Part shown: one piece after another, positions 47,104 to 55,650 of the stretch
How positions within the stretch are numbered: the first letter of the stretch is position 1
Layout: each line of letters opens with the position of its first letter
Assembly (NCBI RefSeq): GCF_003945545.1
Contig: NZ_CP029617.1
Location: 7,591,001-7,655,000, forward strand
Length of the DNA: 64,000 nucleotides
Origin: Streptomyces sp. WAC 01529
GTDB lineage: Bacteria; Actinomycetota; Actinomycetes; Streptomycetales; Streptomycetaceae
Reading direction: 5' to 3'
Notes under the pieces: model-generated
The model's input: only the letters and a program-made list of their open reading frames with translations
Database searches by the model: none
What the model was told of the DNA's origin: nothing
Translations under genes and position numbers: made by a program

Positions 47104-47307
47104 ATGGACGAGAACACCCGCTACCAGGTGCTGCGCAACGACGAGGAGCAGTACTCCCTCTGGCCCGCCGACATCGAGGTGCCCGCGGGCTGGCAGCCCG
47201 TGGGGAAGGAGGGCACCGAGGCCGAGTGCTCCGCCTACGTCGACGAGGTCTGGACCGATATGCGGCCCAAGAGCCTGCGCGAGCGCATGGAGAACGCCGA
47301 GGCCTGA
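47104..47307 (+). CDS. MbtH-like protein (NRPS adenylation chaperone)
   Basis: 67 aa; ATG at 47104 preceded by GAAAGAAGG. It has the family core: NDEEQYSLWP near residues 12-21, the conserved Trp residues (PAGWQPV, EVWTDMRP) and SLRERM near the C-terminus. MbtH-like proteins bind the large subdomain of A domains and are needed for folding or activity of many actinobacterial NRPSs. Ten A domains in this cluster are its obvious clients. It lies 149 nt after the second NRPS gene on the same strand. Confidence 0.95.
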   Translation: MDENTRYQVLRNDEEQYSLWPADIEVPAGWQPVGKEGTEAECSAYVDEVWTDMRPKSLRERMENAEA

Positions 47308-47438
47308 CCGGCACGCACCCACCCGCCGGGCCGGCCGCACCCGCGTCGGCCCGGCGCCCCCGACCCCACGCGTCGCCGTTCCGGCGCCCCACCGCCCTCG
47401 GCCGACCACCGCACGGCATCACTCCCGAGGAGCCCACC

Positions 47439-48026
47439 ATGACCCCCGTCCTGCGCACCGAACGCCTGGAATTCCTCCCCTACCGACCCGAACACGAGGA
47501 CCACTTCGTCGCGCTGCTGCGGGACGAGGAGGTGTGCCGCTGGATGGGCCAGGACCTCGTGCCCGAACCGCAGCTGCGCGAGGTGTTCCGCGCCATCCTC
47601 ACCGACGTCTACCCCACGCGCCGGTTCGACGTGTGGGGCCTGTGGCTCGCGGGCGCCTACGTCGGGCACGCCGAGGTGAAGCCCACCGGAAACGTCGACG
47701 GCCATGAAATGATCACCGCGCTCGCACCCGCCTACTGGGGGCAGGGACTGGGCGGCGAGACCGTACGGGGCCTGCTCCGGTACGCCGCCGACAGCCTCGG
47801 GCTCAGCGAGGCGTACGGCATGGTCGGCGCCGAGAACACCGCCAGCCTCGCCCTCTGCCGCCGCCTCGGTTTCCGGCACGTCCGGGATGTCGTCGGCGAC
47901 GACGGCTCCGTCACGAAAATGCTGGTCATCCCCACGGGCTCGACTGAGTCGGCGTCCACGGGCACGGCAGGCGCGGAAGGTGGGGCCGGGGCAGCCGGGA
48001 CCGCGTCCGCCGGGAACCCGGGGTGA
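47439..48026 (+). CDS. GNAT-family N-acetyltransferase
   Basis: 195 aa; ATG at 47439 with GAGGAG upstream. RimJ/RimL-type GNAT fold: an N-terminal TERLEFLPYRPE strand, then YWGQGLGGETVRGLLRYA (about 96-113), the acetyl-CoA pyrophosphate loop (Q/R-x-x-G-x-G/A form), and ENTASLALCRRLGF, the classic late motif. The last about 30 residues are Gly/Ala/Ser-rich and probably disordered. Its stop overlaps the GTG start of the MFS gene (GTGA), so the two are translationally coupled. It could acetylate the basic side chains of the peptide as tailoring or self-protection, or act elsewhere; the substrate is not visible from sequence. Confidence 0.85.
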   Translation: MTPVLRTERLEFLPYRPEHEDHFVALLRDEEVCRWMGQDLVPEPQLREVFRAILTDVYPTRRFDVWGLWLAGAYVGHAEVKPTGNVDGHEMITALAPAYWGQGLGGETVRGLLRYAADSLGLSEAYGMVGAENTASLALCRRLGFRHVRDVVGDDGSVTKMLVIPTGSTESASTGTAGAEGGAGAAGTASAGNPG

Positions 48027-49273
48027 GCCGCCCGGCCGTCGGCGAGGGCACGGCCGGGACGGCGGACGGCGACCGGTCGCCGGGGCTGTGGCGCAACCGC
48101 GACTTCAACCTGCTGTGGACCGGGCAGTGCCTCTCCGACCTCGGCGGCGCCATGCTCGAACTGGCGCTGCCGCTCCTGGTGCTCCAGCAGACCGGGTCCC
48201 CGGCGCAGGCCGGACTCGTCGGCACCGCCGGACTCGTCACCACCCTGGTGTGCCGCTTGCCGGCCGGTGTCCTCGCCGACCGCCTCGACCGGCGGCACCT
48301 GATGATCACCTGCGATGTGCTGCGGCTCGCCGGGTACGCGCTGCTCGGCTGGGCGGTGGCGGTGGGCGCCGCCGGCCTGCCGGTGATCGTCGCGGTGGTG
48401 ATCGCCGGTGCCGCCGCCACGGCCGTCTTCAGCACCGCCGAGCACGCCTCCGTCCGCAATCTGGTCCGCCCCGACCAGCTGACGGCGGCCGTCGCCCGCA
48501 ATGAGGCGCGCACGTACGCCGTCTCGCTGACGGGTCCGCCGCTGGGCGGCCTGCTCTTCGGGCTCGGCCGCGCCCTGCCCTTCCTCGGCAACGCGCTGAG
48601 CCACCTGCTCTCCCTCGTGGCCGTCGTCTGTATCCGGCGGCCCCTCCAGGAGGCCCGGAAGGAGGCGGCCGAGCCCGCCGCCGTCTCCGCGGCGCAGGGC
48701 CTGCGCTTCCTCCTCGGCCATCCCTTCCTGCGCGCCCTGCTGGTGATCGCCGCGCCACTGAACATGGCCTTCACCGGCATGATCTTCGCGATGACGCTCG
48801 CCCTGCTCCAGGCGGGCGTGGCCCCCGCCCTGGTGGGTCTCGCCGGCACGATCTTCGCACTGGGAGGCTTCCTCGGCGCCCTCGTGGCCCCCGCGCTGCA
48901 ACGGCGGTTGCGGCTGCCCGTCCTGATGAGGCTGCTGTGCTGGACGACCGCCGCGCTGATGGCGGTGAGCACGCTCCTCGCGGGCAGTGTGCTGGGGGCC
49001 ATACCGCTGGCCGCCGCCGTGTTCCTCGGGCCCACGGCGAACGCGGCGCTCTTCGCCCACCAGGCCGCCGTCACCCCGGACCACCTGCAGGGCCGCGTGG
49101 TCAGCGGCGTACTGCTCGCCGCGGGCTCCGCCGCCGCGCTCGCCCCCGCCCTGGCCGGTGCCCTCCTGGCCCGCTTCAGCCCGACACCGGCGATGCTGGT
49201 CTTCCCCGCCCTGGTGACCGTCGCCGCGGTGACGGCCACCCGCAGCAAGGGCATCCGCGGCATGTCCGACTGA
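48023..49273 (+). CDS. MFS exporter, probable peptide efflux pump
   Basis: 416 aa; GTG at 48023 overlaps the GNAT stop by 4 nt. The start RNRDFNLLWTGQCLSDLGGAM and the early loop ADRLDRRHLM are typical of the MFS_3/EntS-like exporter group. About 12 hydrophobic segments are spread along the chain, with a cytoplasmic loop around residues 200-220. Its position at the end of the NRPS operon and coupling to the GNAT gene suggest export of, or resistance to, the cyclic peptide. The substrate is inferred from context only. No ABC transporter is present in the cluster. Confidence 0.88.
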   Translation: MSRPAVGEGTAGTADGDRSPGLWRNRDFNLLWTGQCLSDLGGAMLELALPLLVLQQTGSPAQAGLVGTAGLVTTLVCRLPAGVLADRLDRRHLMITCDVLRLAGYALLGWAVAVGAAGLPVIVAVVIAGAAATAVFSTAEHASVRNLVRPDQLTAAVARNEARTYAVSLTGPPLGGLLFGLGRALPFLGNALSHLLSLVAVVCIRRPLQEARKEAAEPAAVSAAQGLRFLLGHPFLRALLVIAAPLNMAFTGMIFAMTLALLQAGVAPALVGLAGTIFALGGFLGALVAPALQRRLRLPVLMRLLCWTTAALMAVSTLLAGSVLGAIPLAAAVFLGPTANAALFAHQAAVTPDHLQGRVVSGVLLAAGSAAALAPALAGALLARFSPTPAMLVFPALVTVAAVTATRSKGIRGMSD

Positions 49274-49398
49274 GTCCGGCCGGGCACCGGTCCGCCTCAG
49301 GGCCCGCTCATCTGGGGGCCGTGTACGTGCGATCGCGGGAGAGAGCCGGGTGAATGGATGACAGGAGAAGCCGGCCTGTTCGAAGGAGCCATCCGCAC

Positions 49399-50004
49399 AT
49401 GCGCATCCGTACCGCAGTGACCGCCTCCGGCCTGTCCGCCGTCAGCCTTCTGGGGCCCGGGGTGTCCACAGCACCCGCGGCGGCCGACGACCGGGCCCCG
49501 GACGTCCGCATCGGCCTGCTCGCGGAGACCACCGCCAAGTGCCTCGGCATGCCGGACAAAGCCCCGCTCAAGGGCATCCCCGACCTGACCACCTTCGCCG
49601 TGAGCGACCTGGCCCGCTTCCGAGGCCCGAACAGCGACCGCTGCGTCCAGGCCATCAAGGACGACAAGAACAACCCCGTCAACGCCCTCATCGAGAAGCT
49701 GGCCAAGCCCAAAGACGTGATCCCCAAGCCCGGCGCCGCCCCCGCGCGCCACGCCCCCGGCGAGGACATCGGACCGCCGGCCGCGCTCCTGGAGGGATCA
49801 CTGAACAAGGCCTGCGTCAACCTTCCGTCGAAGGTCAACGCTCAAAGCGTCCTCGCCCTGGTCAACGTCGGAGTCCAGGACATCGACGTCCTGGCCAACC
49901 CGATGACCCAGCAGTGCGTCGAGAAGACCACGGCCAACGGCGACGAGCCGCTCGCCAAGCTCATCGAAACCATCCCCGTGCTCTCCGGGAACGTCTCCGG
50001 GTGA
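49399..50004 (+). CDS. Secreted double-rodlin protein
   Basis: 201 aa; ATG at 49399 with AAGGAG 10 nt upstream. A Sec signal peptide ends near residue 29. Residues 132-200 match the rodlin pattern (GSLNK-C-x3-P-x-K ... NxGVQD ... QQC ... PVLSGN), the family that organises chaplin fibrils on Streptomyces spores and aerial hyphae. Residues 46-105 repeat the same pattern without gaps at an offset of 91: C48/C139, P52/P143, K54/K145, D70/D161, P77/P168, C82/C173, P93/P184 and LIE 97-99/188-190. Classical RdlA/RdlB are about 130 aa with one such unit, so this looks like a tandem duplication with a Pro-rich linker. It lies just outside the NRPS cluster and is probably a surface protein unrelated to peptide synthesis. 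Confidence 0.8.
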   Translation: MRIRTAVTASGLSAVSLLGPGVSTAPAAADDRAPDVRIGLLAETTAKCLGMPDKAPLKGIPDLTTFAVSDLARFRGPNSDRCVQAIKDDKNNPVNALIEKLAKPKDVIPKPGAAPARHAPGEDIGPPAALLEGSLNKACVNLPSKVNAQSVLALVNVGVQDIDVLANPMTQQCVEKTTANGDEPLAKLIETIPVLSGNVSG

Positions 50005-50247
50005 CAGCCGACGCCTCAGCCCAGCACTCTCGGCACGTGAACGCCGCGTACCGATGAAGTCGCGGAGATTTCCCCGCAGTTCACTTGGTGCCGGACCGGC
50101 AACCTCCGCACCGCACTCGCGCACCGCTTCGCCGAAAAAAGTTGGCTCACTCGCCCCTGCCCCGGCCCGGGCACGGCCCCTACGGTCCCTGTGACCAGTC
50201 GGCGACGCCCGCCAACTCATCGTTCGCTTCCCGGTGTAGGAGTATCA

Positions 50248-51414
50248 GTGGACCGTCGCAATTTCCTGCGTGGTGCGGTGTTCGGCACCTCTGCCGCCGT
50301 CTTCGGAGGCACCCTCATGCACGGCGCCGCCTACGCGGCCCCCGCCCAGAACGGCCCCGGCCCCTACGGCGGTCTGCTGGCCGCCGACGCCAACGGCATC
50401 ATGCTGCCCTCCGGCTTCACCAGCCGCGTCATAGCCCGCTCGGGCCGGACGGTCTCCGGCACCTCGTACACCTGGCACGGCGCGCCCGACGGCGGCGCCT
50501 GTTTCGCCGACGGTACGGGCTGGATCTACGTCTCCAACTCCGAGCTGGCCACCGGAGGCGGGGCGAGCGCCGTCAAGTTCAACTCCGCCGGTTCCGTCAC
50601 CGGCGCCTACCGGATCCTGTCCAGCACCCGCAACAACTGCGCGGGCGGGGCCACCCCGTGGAACACCTGGCTGTCGTGCGAGGAGGTCAGCCGCGGCTAC
50701 GTCTACGAGACCGACCCGTGGGGCACCAAGGCCGCCGTCCGCCGCGGCGCCATGGGCCAGTTCAAGCACGAGGCGGCCGCCGCCGACCCGGTGCGCAAGG
50801 TGATCTACATGACCGAGGACGAGTCGGACGGCTGCTTCTACCGGTTCATCCCCACCACTTGGGGCGACCTGTCCTCCGGAACCCTCCAGGTACTGGTCGC
50901 GGGCACCGGCACCTCCGGCTCCTTCACCTGGACCAACGTGCCCGACCCGGACGGCTCGCCCACCTACACCCGCGACCAGGTCTCCGGCGCGAAGATCTTC
51001 AACGGCGGCGAGGGCTGCCACTACGCCGCCGACACCGTCTGGTTCACCACCAAGGGCGACAACCGCGTCTGGCGGCTCAACCTGGGAAGCGGTACCTACG
51101 AACTCGCCTACGACGACAGCCTCGTCACCAACGGCACCGCGCCCCTGACCGGCGTCGACAACGTCACCCGCAGCTCCTCGGGAGACCTGTACATCGCCGA
51201 GGACGGCGGCAACATGGAGATCTGCGTCATCACCCCCGCCGAAGTCGTGGCGCCCTTCCTGCGCATCACCGGGCAGTCCAGCTCCGAGATCACCGGCCCG
51301 GCCTTCTCCCCCGACGGCAAGCGGCTGTACTTCTCCAGCCAGCGCGGTACGTCCGGCAGCTCCTCCGGCGGCATCACCTACGAGGTCACCGGCCCCTTCC
51401 GCACCACCGCCTGA
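50248..51414 (+). CDS. Tat-exported PhoX/DUF839-type protein
   Basis: 388 aa; GTG at 50248 with AGGAG 5 nt upstream; a longer frame from 50191 adds only unconserved residues. The N-terminus has a twin-arginine signal (DRRNFLRG at 2-9, hydrophobic stretch, cleavage near AYAA). The mature part shows the PhoX/DUF839 beta-propeller pattern: WIYVSNSE, NNCAGGATPWNTWLSCEE, GQFKHEAAAAD, YMTEDES and YIAEDGGNMEICVI. PhoX enzymes are calcium/iron phosphatases acting outside the membrane; the acidic and Cys-containing motifs fit, but phosphatase activity is inferred. A 243-bp spacer precedes it, so it probably has its own promoter. Confidence 0.82.
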   Translation: MDRRNFLRGAVFGTSAAVFGGTLMHGAAYAAPAQNGPGPYGGLLAADANGIMLPSGFTSRVIARSGRTVSGTSYTWHGAPDGGACFADGTGWIYVSNSELATGGGASAVKFNSAGSVTGAYRILSSTRNNCAGGATPWNTWLSCEEVSRGYVYETDPWGTKAAVRRGAMGQFKHEAAAADPVRKVIYMTEDESDGCFYRFIPTTWGDLSSGTLQVLVAGTGTSGSFTWTNVPDPDGSPTYTRDQVSGAKIFNGGEGCHYAADTVWFTTKGDNRVWRLNLGSGTYELAYDDSLVTNGTAPLTGVDNVTRSSSGDLYIAEDGGNMEICVITPAEVVAPFLRITGQSSSEITGPAFSPDGKRLYFSSQRGTSGSSSGGITYEVTGPFRTTA

Positions 51415-51429
51415 GCAATCCGGCGCGCG

Positions 51430-51702
51430 TCAGCGGACGCGGCGAATGCGGATCGGGCCACGGGCGCGCGCCGGGTCCACGGGGCGACCCCCCTGGGTGA
51501 TCTCCACCTCGCCGGCCGCGACGAGGCGGCGGGCGGCGCGGCGGGCGGGTTCCATGAGCGCGCGCCAGCCGTCGTCGTCCCCTTCGTACACCGCCCGCGC
51601 GGCGTCGGAGGGGCAGATCGTCGCGGTCGGGCCGCGGCGCTCCAGCAGGTCCAGGATGGCCCGCTCCAGGCGCCGCTCCGCCCGCCGTTCGTCGTCCGTC
51701 AC
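51430..51702 (-). CDS. DUF3253 protein, small winged-helix-like
   Basis: 90 aa; GTG at 51702 begins TDDERRAERRLERAILDLL. The frame stays open far upstream on this strand across the sirtuin gene, but only this part looks like a protein family. The pattern ICPSDAARAVYEGDDDGWRALMEPARRAARRLVAAGEVEITQGG is typical of DUF3253, predicted to fold as a winged helix. Function unknown. The ribosome site is weak (GGCGG). It is divergent from the sirtuin gene across 57 bp and convergent with the PhoX-like gene, 15 bp from its end. Confidence 0.7.
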   Translation of the reverse strand: MTDDERRAERRLERAILDLLERRGPTATICPSDAARAVYEGDDDGWRALMEPARRAARRLVAAGEVEITQGGRPVDPARARGPIRIRRVR

Positions 51703-51759
51703 ATCCGCCAGTGTCACACCGCCAGTGCCACCCCGCCGGTCTTCCGTACCCTGGCGGAC

Positions 51760-52650
51760 ATGCGTATGCGCCCCACTCTGAGCTGGACTCCCGCCGGTGA
51801 CCTGCCGCCGGGCACGACGGATCTGGGGCCGGTCGTCGAGGTGCTGGGCGCCGGCGGTGTGCTGGTGCTCAGCGGGGCCGGCCTCTCCACGGAGTCGGGC
51901 ATCCCCGACTACCGGGGCGAGGGCGGAAGCCTGAGCCGGCACACCCCGATGACCTACCAGGACTTCCTCGCCGGCCATGAGGCCCGGCGGCGGTACTGGG
52001 CGCGCAGCCACCTCGGCTGGCGCACCTTCGGCCGGGCCCGGCCCAACGCCGGGCACCGGGCCGTGGCCGCGTTCACGCGGCACGGGCTGCTCTCCGGTGT
52101 GATCACCCAGAACGTCGACGGACTGCACCGGGCCGCGGGCGACGAGCAGGCCGTGGAACTCCACGGAAGCCTGGACCGGGTCGTCTGTCTGTCCTGCGGC
52201 GCCTTCAGCCCGCGCGGTGAGCTGGCCCGGCGGCTGGAGGAGGCCAATCCGGGCTATGCGCCGGTGGCCGCCGGCATCAACCCGGACGGCGACGCCGACC
52301 TCACCGCCGAACAGGTCGCGGACTTCCACGTGCTGCCCTGCACGGTCTGCGGCGGCATCCTCAAGCCTGACGTGGTGTTCTTCGGCGAGACGGTGCCGCC
52401 CGAGAGGGTCGAGCGCTGCCGCGCGGCGGTCCGTGCGGCCGCGTCCGTCCTGGTCCTCGGCTCCTCGCTGACGGTCATGTCCGGCCTGCGGTTCGTCCGC
52501 CAGGCGGCCGAGGCGGGCAAGCCGGTAGTGATCATCAACCGGGATGCCACCCGGGGCGACCGCTACGCCGTCACACGGGTCGCGCTGCCGCTGGGACCGG
52601 CGCTCACCTCCGTGGCCGACCGGCTCGGCATCCCCGTCGAGGGGCGCTGA
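51760..52650 (+). CDS. Sirtuin, NAD-dependent protein deacylase
   Basis: 296 aa. Removes acetyl or other acyl groups from lysines using NAD. Motifs: GAGLSTESGIPDYR (39-52), TQNVDGLH (116-123), catalytic H135 in ELHGSL, zinc cysteines C143/C146 and C194/C197, and GSSLTVMSG in the Rossmann half. Start ATG 51760; ATG at 51766 is possible. It has a longer insert between the zinc pairs than CobB of E. coli. The last 88 nt overlap the 3' end of the convergent DapA-like gene, so the two transcripts are complementary there. Confidence 0.93.
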   Translation: MRMRPTLSWTPAGDLPPGTTDLGPVVEVLGAGGVLVLSGAGLSTESGIPDYRGEGGSLSRHTPMTYQDFLAGHEARRRYWARSHLGWRTFGRARPNAGHRAVAAFTRHGLLSGVITQNVDGLHRAAGDEQAVELHGSLDRVVCLSCGAFSPRGELARRLEEANPGYAPVAAGINPDGDADLTAEQVADFHVLPCTVCGGILKPDVVFFGETVPPERVERCRAAVRAAASVLVLGSSLTVMSGLRFVRQAAEAGKPVVIINRDATRGDRYAVTRVALPLGPALTSVADRLGIPVEGR

Positions 52651-53558
52651 CGCGCGGTGTCTCGTGCGGGGCGCCCGGCCAGGAGCGCCGCCCGGTGGAC
52701 CGCATCGGCGGAGGCGGCAAGCAGCGGCATGCGGACGGCCGGGCTGGGGATGCGGTTCTGCGCGTACAGGACCCCCTTGATCACCGTCGGGTTCGGTTCG
52801 GTGAAGAGGGCGGCGGACAGCCGGGCCAGCTCCGCTCCGAGGACGCGGGCGGGGGCGGCGGAGCCGCGCCGCCACAACGCGATCATCTCGGCGTAGTCGG
52901 CCGTACGCACATTGGCCGACGCGACGATTCCGCCGTGGGCGCCCGCCGCGACGAGCGGCGAGAGGACGATGTCGTCGCCGCCGAGCAGCGCGAAACCGGG
53001 CAGCGGCGAGCCCAGCAGCTCCATGGTGGTCGCGTCGATCGCGCCGGTCGCGTGCTTGATGCCTATCACCCCCGGCAGGCGGCCGAGCGCGTCGATCGTG
53101 CCGGCGCCGAGAGTCTGCCCGCTGCGGTAGGGAATGTCGTACACGACCAGAGGCAGACCGCCGTGCTCGGCCAGCGCGGTGAAGTGCGCCAGGGTCCCCG
53201 CTTCCCCGGGGCGGACGTAGGGCGGCGCGGGAACCAGCGCGGCGGCCACGTCGCCCCTGGCCGCAAGCTCCCGCAGCGCCGTGATGGCGGCGGCGGTGTC
53301 GCCGGTGCCGACCCCGACGACGAGCGGCGCCCCGTGCGCCCGGCAGGCGGCCGAGCAGACGCGTACCACCGTCTCTCTCTCTTCCGCGCTCAACGTGGCC
53401 GTCTCGGCGGTCGTACCGAGGGCGACGAGCCCGGAGGCGCCCGCCGACAGCGCCTCGTCGGCGAGCCGGGCCAGCGCGTCGGGAGCCAGGCGCAGATCGT
53501 CGGTGAAGGGAGTCACCAGGGGGACATACAGGCCGTGGAGGTTCGGTTCGGGGTTCAT
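52563..53558 (-). CDS. DHDPS/N-acetylneuraminate lyase family aldolase (DapA-like)
   Basis: 331 aa; ATG at 53558 (MNPEPNLHGLYVPLVTPF). (beta/alpha)8 class I aldolase: GTTAE (48-52) in the substrate loop, Tyr140 and Schiff-base Lys168 in GVIGIKHATG. The chain is longer than usual because the C-terminal about 30 residues read into the sirtuin gene on the other strand; the Ser/Arg-rich composition suggests this tail is non-functional. It is divergent from a LysR gene 71 bp away that probably controls it. Members act on pyruvate-derived substrates (lysine synthesis, sialate or keto-sugar breakdown). The LysR link suggests a catabolic role rather than the essential dapA. Confidence 0.85.
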   Translation of the reverse strand: MNPEPNLHGLYVPLVTPFTDDLRLAPDALARLADEALSAGASGLVALGTTAETATLSAEERETVVRVCSAACRAHGAPLVVGVGTGDTAAAITALRELAARGDVAAALVPAPPYVRPGEAGTLAHFTALAEHGGLPLVVYDIPYRSGQTLGAGTIDALGRLPGVIGIKHATGAIDATTMELLGSPLPGFALLGGDDIVLSPLVAAGAHGGIVASANVRTADYAEMIALWRRGSAAPARVLGAELARLSAALFTEPNPTVIKGVLYAQNRIPSPAVRMPLLAASADAVHRAALLAGRPARDTARQRPSTGMPSRSATEVSAGPSGSATRVTA

Positions 53559-53593
53559 GCGCCCACCCTGGCCCACTCATACCCGGTAGATCC

Positions 53594-53607
53594 ATTTCTG
53601 ATTTCTG
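53594..53607. promoter_or_regulatory. Direct repeat of ATTTCTG in the aldolase/LysR spacer
   Basis: Two adjacent copies (53594-53600, 53601-53607) in the 71-bp divergent region, unusually AT-rich for this genome. A plausible half-site array or promoter element for the LysR protein. The LysR ATG at 53630 has no Shine-Dalgarno, so its mRNA may be leaderless. Confidence 0.35.
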
Positions 53608-53629
53608 CCCTCACACCTAAGCTGAACTT

Positions 53630-54589
53630 ATGCTCGATGTCCGTCGTCTTCATCTGCTGCGCGAACTGGACCGGCGGGGCACCATCGCCGCCGTCGCCGA
53701 AGCGCTGACCTTCACCGCGTCCGCCGTCTCCCAGCAACTGGGGGTGCTGGAGCGGGAGGCGGGCGTGCCCCTGCTGGAGCGCAGCGGCAGGCGCGTGGTC
53801 CTCACGCCCGCGGGCCGCTCCCTCGTCGTGCACGCCGACGCGGTCCTGAACCGTCTCGAACAGGCGGTCGCCGAGCTGGCAGGCGCGCGGGACGGCATCG
53901 GCGGGCCGCTGCGCATCGGCACGTACCCCTCCGGCGGTCACACGATCGTTCCCGGCGCGCTGGCCGAACTGGCGCTCCGGCACCCCGCGTTGGAGCCGAT
54001 GGTGCGCGAGATCGACTCCGCGCGCGTCTCGGACGGTCTGCGGGCCGGTGAGCTGGACGTGGCGCTCGTCCATGACTACGACTTCGTCCCCGCGACCCCG
54101 GACACGACCGTGGACGAGGTGCCCCTGCTCGAAGAGCCGATGTACCTCGTCACCCGCGCCGGGAGCGGGGCCACGGACACGGACGCGACCGCCGGACCCG
54201 GCCACGGGGGCACGCTGGCGGCGCTGCTCGGCCCCTGCGCCGACGTTCCGTGGATCACCGCGCGGGACGGCACGACCGGTCACGCGATGGCCGTACGCGC
54301 CTGCCAGGCCGCCGGGTTCCAGCCCCGGATCCGCCACCAGGTCAACGACTTCCGTACCGTGCTCGCCCTGGTCGCCGCCGGGCAGGGGGCCGGGTTCGTG
54401 CCGGAGATGGCCGCCGTGCCGAACCCCGCGGGCGTGGTGCTCACGGAGTTGCCGCTGTTCCGTCGCTCGAAGGTCGCGTTCCGCGCGGGCGGGGGCGCCC
54501 ATCCGGCGATCGCGGCTTTCGTGGCGGCGGCGACGGCGGCGGTCGGCCGCATGGCGGGTGCGGGCGGCCCGGCGGGAAGCGCCCGATGA
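53630..54589 (+). CDS. LysR-family regulator, likely of the DapA-like aldolase
   Basis: 319 aa. N-terminal HTH (MLDVRRLHLLRELDRRG, then FTASAVSQQLGVLEREAG), effector domain from about residue 90 (LRIGTYPSGGHTIVPGAL). It belongs to the short actinobacterial LysR subgroup starting MLDVRRL. An Asp/Thr-rich insert at about 180-192 is unusual. Divergent from the aldolase gene, the normal LysR arrangement, so control of that gene is the simplest inference. The effector is unknown. Confidence 0.85.
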   Translation: MLDVRRLHLLRELDRRGTIAAVAEALTFTASAVSQQLGVLEREAGVPLLERSGRRVVLTPAGRSLVVHADAVLNRLEQAVAELAGARDGIGGPLRIGTYPSGGHTIVPGALAELALRHPALEPMVREIDSARVSDGLRAGELDVALVHDYDFVPATPDTTVDEVPLLEEPMYLVTRAGSGATDTDATAGPGHGGTLAALLGPCADVPWITARDGTTGHAMAVRACQAAGFQPRIRHQVNDFRTVLALVAAGQGAGFVPEMAAVPNPAGVVLTELPLFRRSKVAFRAGGGAHPAIAAFVAAATAAVGRMAGAGGPAGSAR

Positions 54590-54638
54590 CGCGTGCGGGT
54601 CCGTGGCGATGGCAGGATGAAACGACCGCGCGTCGTAC

Positions 54639-55568
54639 ATGCAGAAAGCTCAGGTTGTGGACTACCAGTCCGTTCTCGAAGAAGTCACCGCCTTCGCCCG
54701 GCCGCTGGTGGGCCGCGGCCAGGTGGCCCAGTACATCCCGGCGCTCGCGGGCGTGGACGCCGAGCGCTTCGGCATCGCGGTCGCCGACGTCAACGGCGAG
54801 GTGCACGGCGTGGGGGACTGGCAGGAGCCGTTCTCCGTCCAGTCCATCTCGAAGGCCTTCAGCCTCGCGCTCGTCCTCGCCGAGGGCGGCGAGCGCATCT
54901 GGGACCGGGTCGGCACCGAGCCGTCCGGCAACCCCTTCAACTCACTGGTCCAGCTCGAATACGAGAACGGCATCCCCCGAAACCCGTTCATCAACGCCGG
55001 CGCGCTGGTCGTCACGGATCGCCTGCAGAGCCTCACCGGAGACGCCGCCGCGACGATGCTGGCGTTCTTGCGCGCCGAGAGCGGCAACCCGGACGTCGCC
55101 TTCGACCCGGTGGTGGCGGCCTCCGAGGCCGAGCACGGCGACCGCAACGCCGCCCTCGCGCACTTCATGGCGAGCTACGGCAACCTCGACAACCCCGTGA
55201 GCACGGTCCTGGAGCACTACTTCCGCCAGTGCGCGATCCGCATGAGCTGCCGCGACCTGGCCCTCGCGGCGGCCTTCCTGGCCCGGCACGGACTGCGCGG
55301 CGACGGCACCCGCCTGCTCCCCGCGCGCGAGGCGAAGCAGGTCAACGCGGTCATGCTCACCTGCGGTACGTACGACGCGGCGGGCAGCTTCGCCTACCGG
55401 GTCGGCCTGCCCGGCAAGAGCGGCGTCGGCGGCGGCATCGTCGCGGTGATCCCGGGCCGCTGCACGCTGTGCGTCTGGAGCCCGGGGCTGGACTCGTACG
55501 GCAACTCCGTGGCGGGCGTGGCGGCCCTCGACCACTTCACCACGGTGACGGGCTGGTCGGTGTTCTAG
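54639..55568 (+). CDS. glsA: Glutaminase (glutamine to glutamate and ammonia)
   Basis: 309 aa, GlsA family, serine-dependent with a beta-lactamase-like fold. Nucleophile S69 and K72 in QSISKAF; further family motifs are EPSGNPFNS, RNPFINAGAL, MLTCGTYDAAG and KSGVGGGI (beta-lactamase-like KSG). The start is uncertain: ATG at 54639 lacks a good ribosome site, while GTG at 54657 has AGAAAG 8 nt upstream and would lose only six residues. It lies 49 nt after the LysR gene on the same strand but has no obvious metabolic link to it. Confidence 0.93.
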   Translation: MQKAQVVDYQSVLEEVTAFARPLVGRGQVAQYIPALAGVDAERFGIAVADVNGEVHGVGDWQEPFSVQSISKAFSLALVLAEGGERIWDRVGTEPSGNPFNSLVQLEYENGIPRNPFINAGALVVTDRLQSLTGDAAATMLAFLRAESGNPDVAFDPVVAASEAEHGDRNAALAHFMASYGNLDNPVSTVLEHYFRQCAIRMSCRDLALAAAFLARHGLRGDGTRLLPAREAKQVNAVMLTCGTYDAAGSFAYRVGLPGKSGVGGGIVAVIPGRCTLCVWSPGLDSYGNSVAGVAALDHFTTVTGWSVF

Positions 55569-55650
55569 GAAAAAACTCCGCCCTCACCACTTCCATCGGC
55601 AGCTCCGCAGACCATACTGGTCGGGTCCTGATCACCCACAGAACGACTCC

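Noticed and set aside
51714..53595. A 721-codon minus-strand frame covering the sirtuin and aldolase region
   Set aside because: Only its last 90 codons (DUF3253) look like protein. The rest is antisense to the sirtuin or out of frame with the aldolase.
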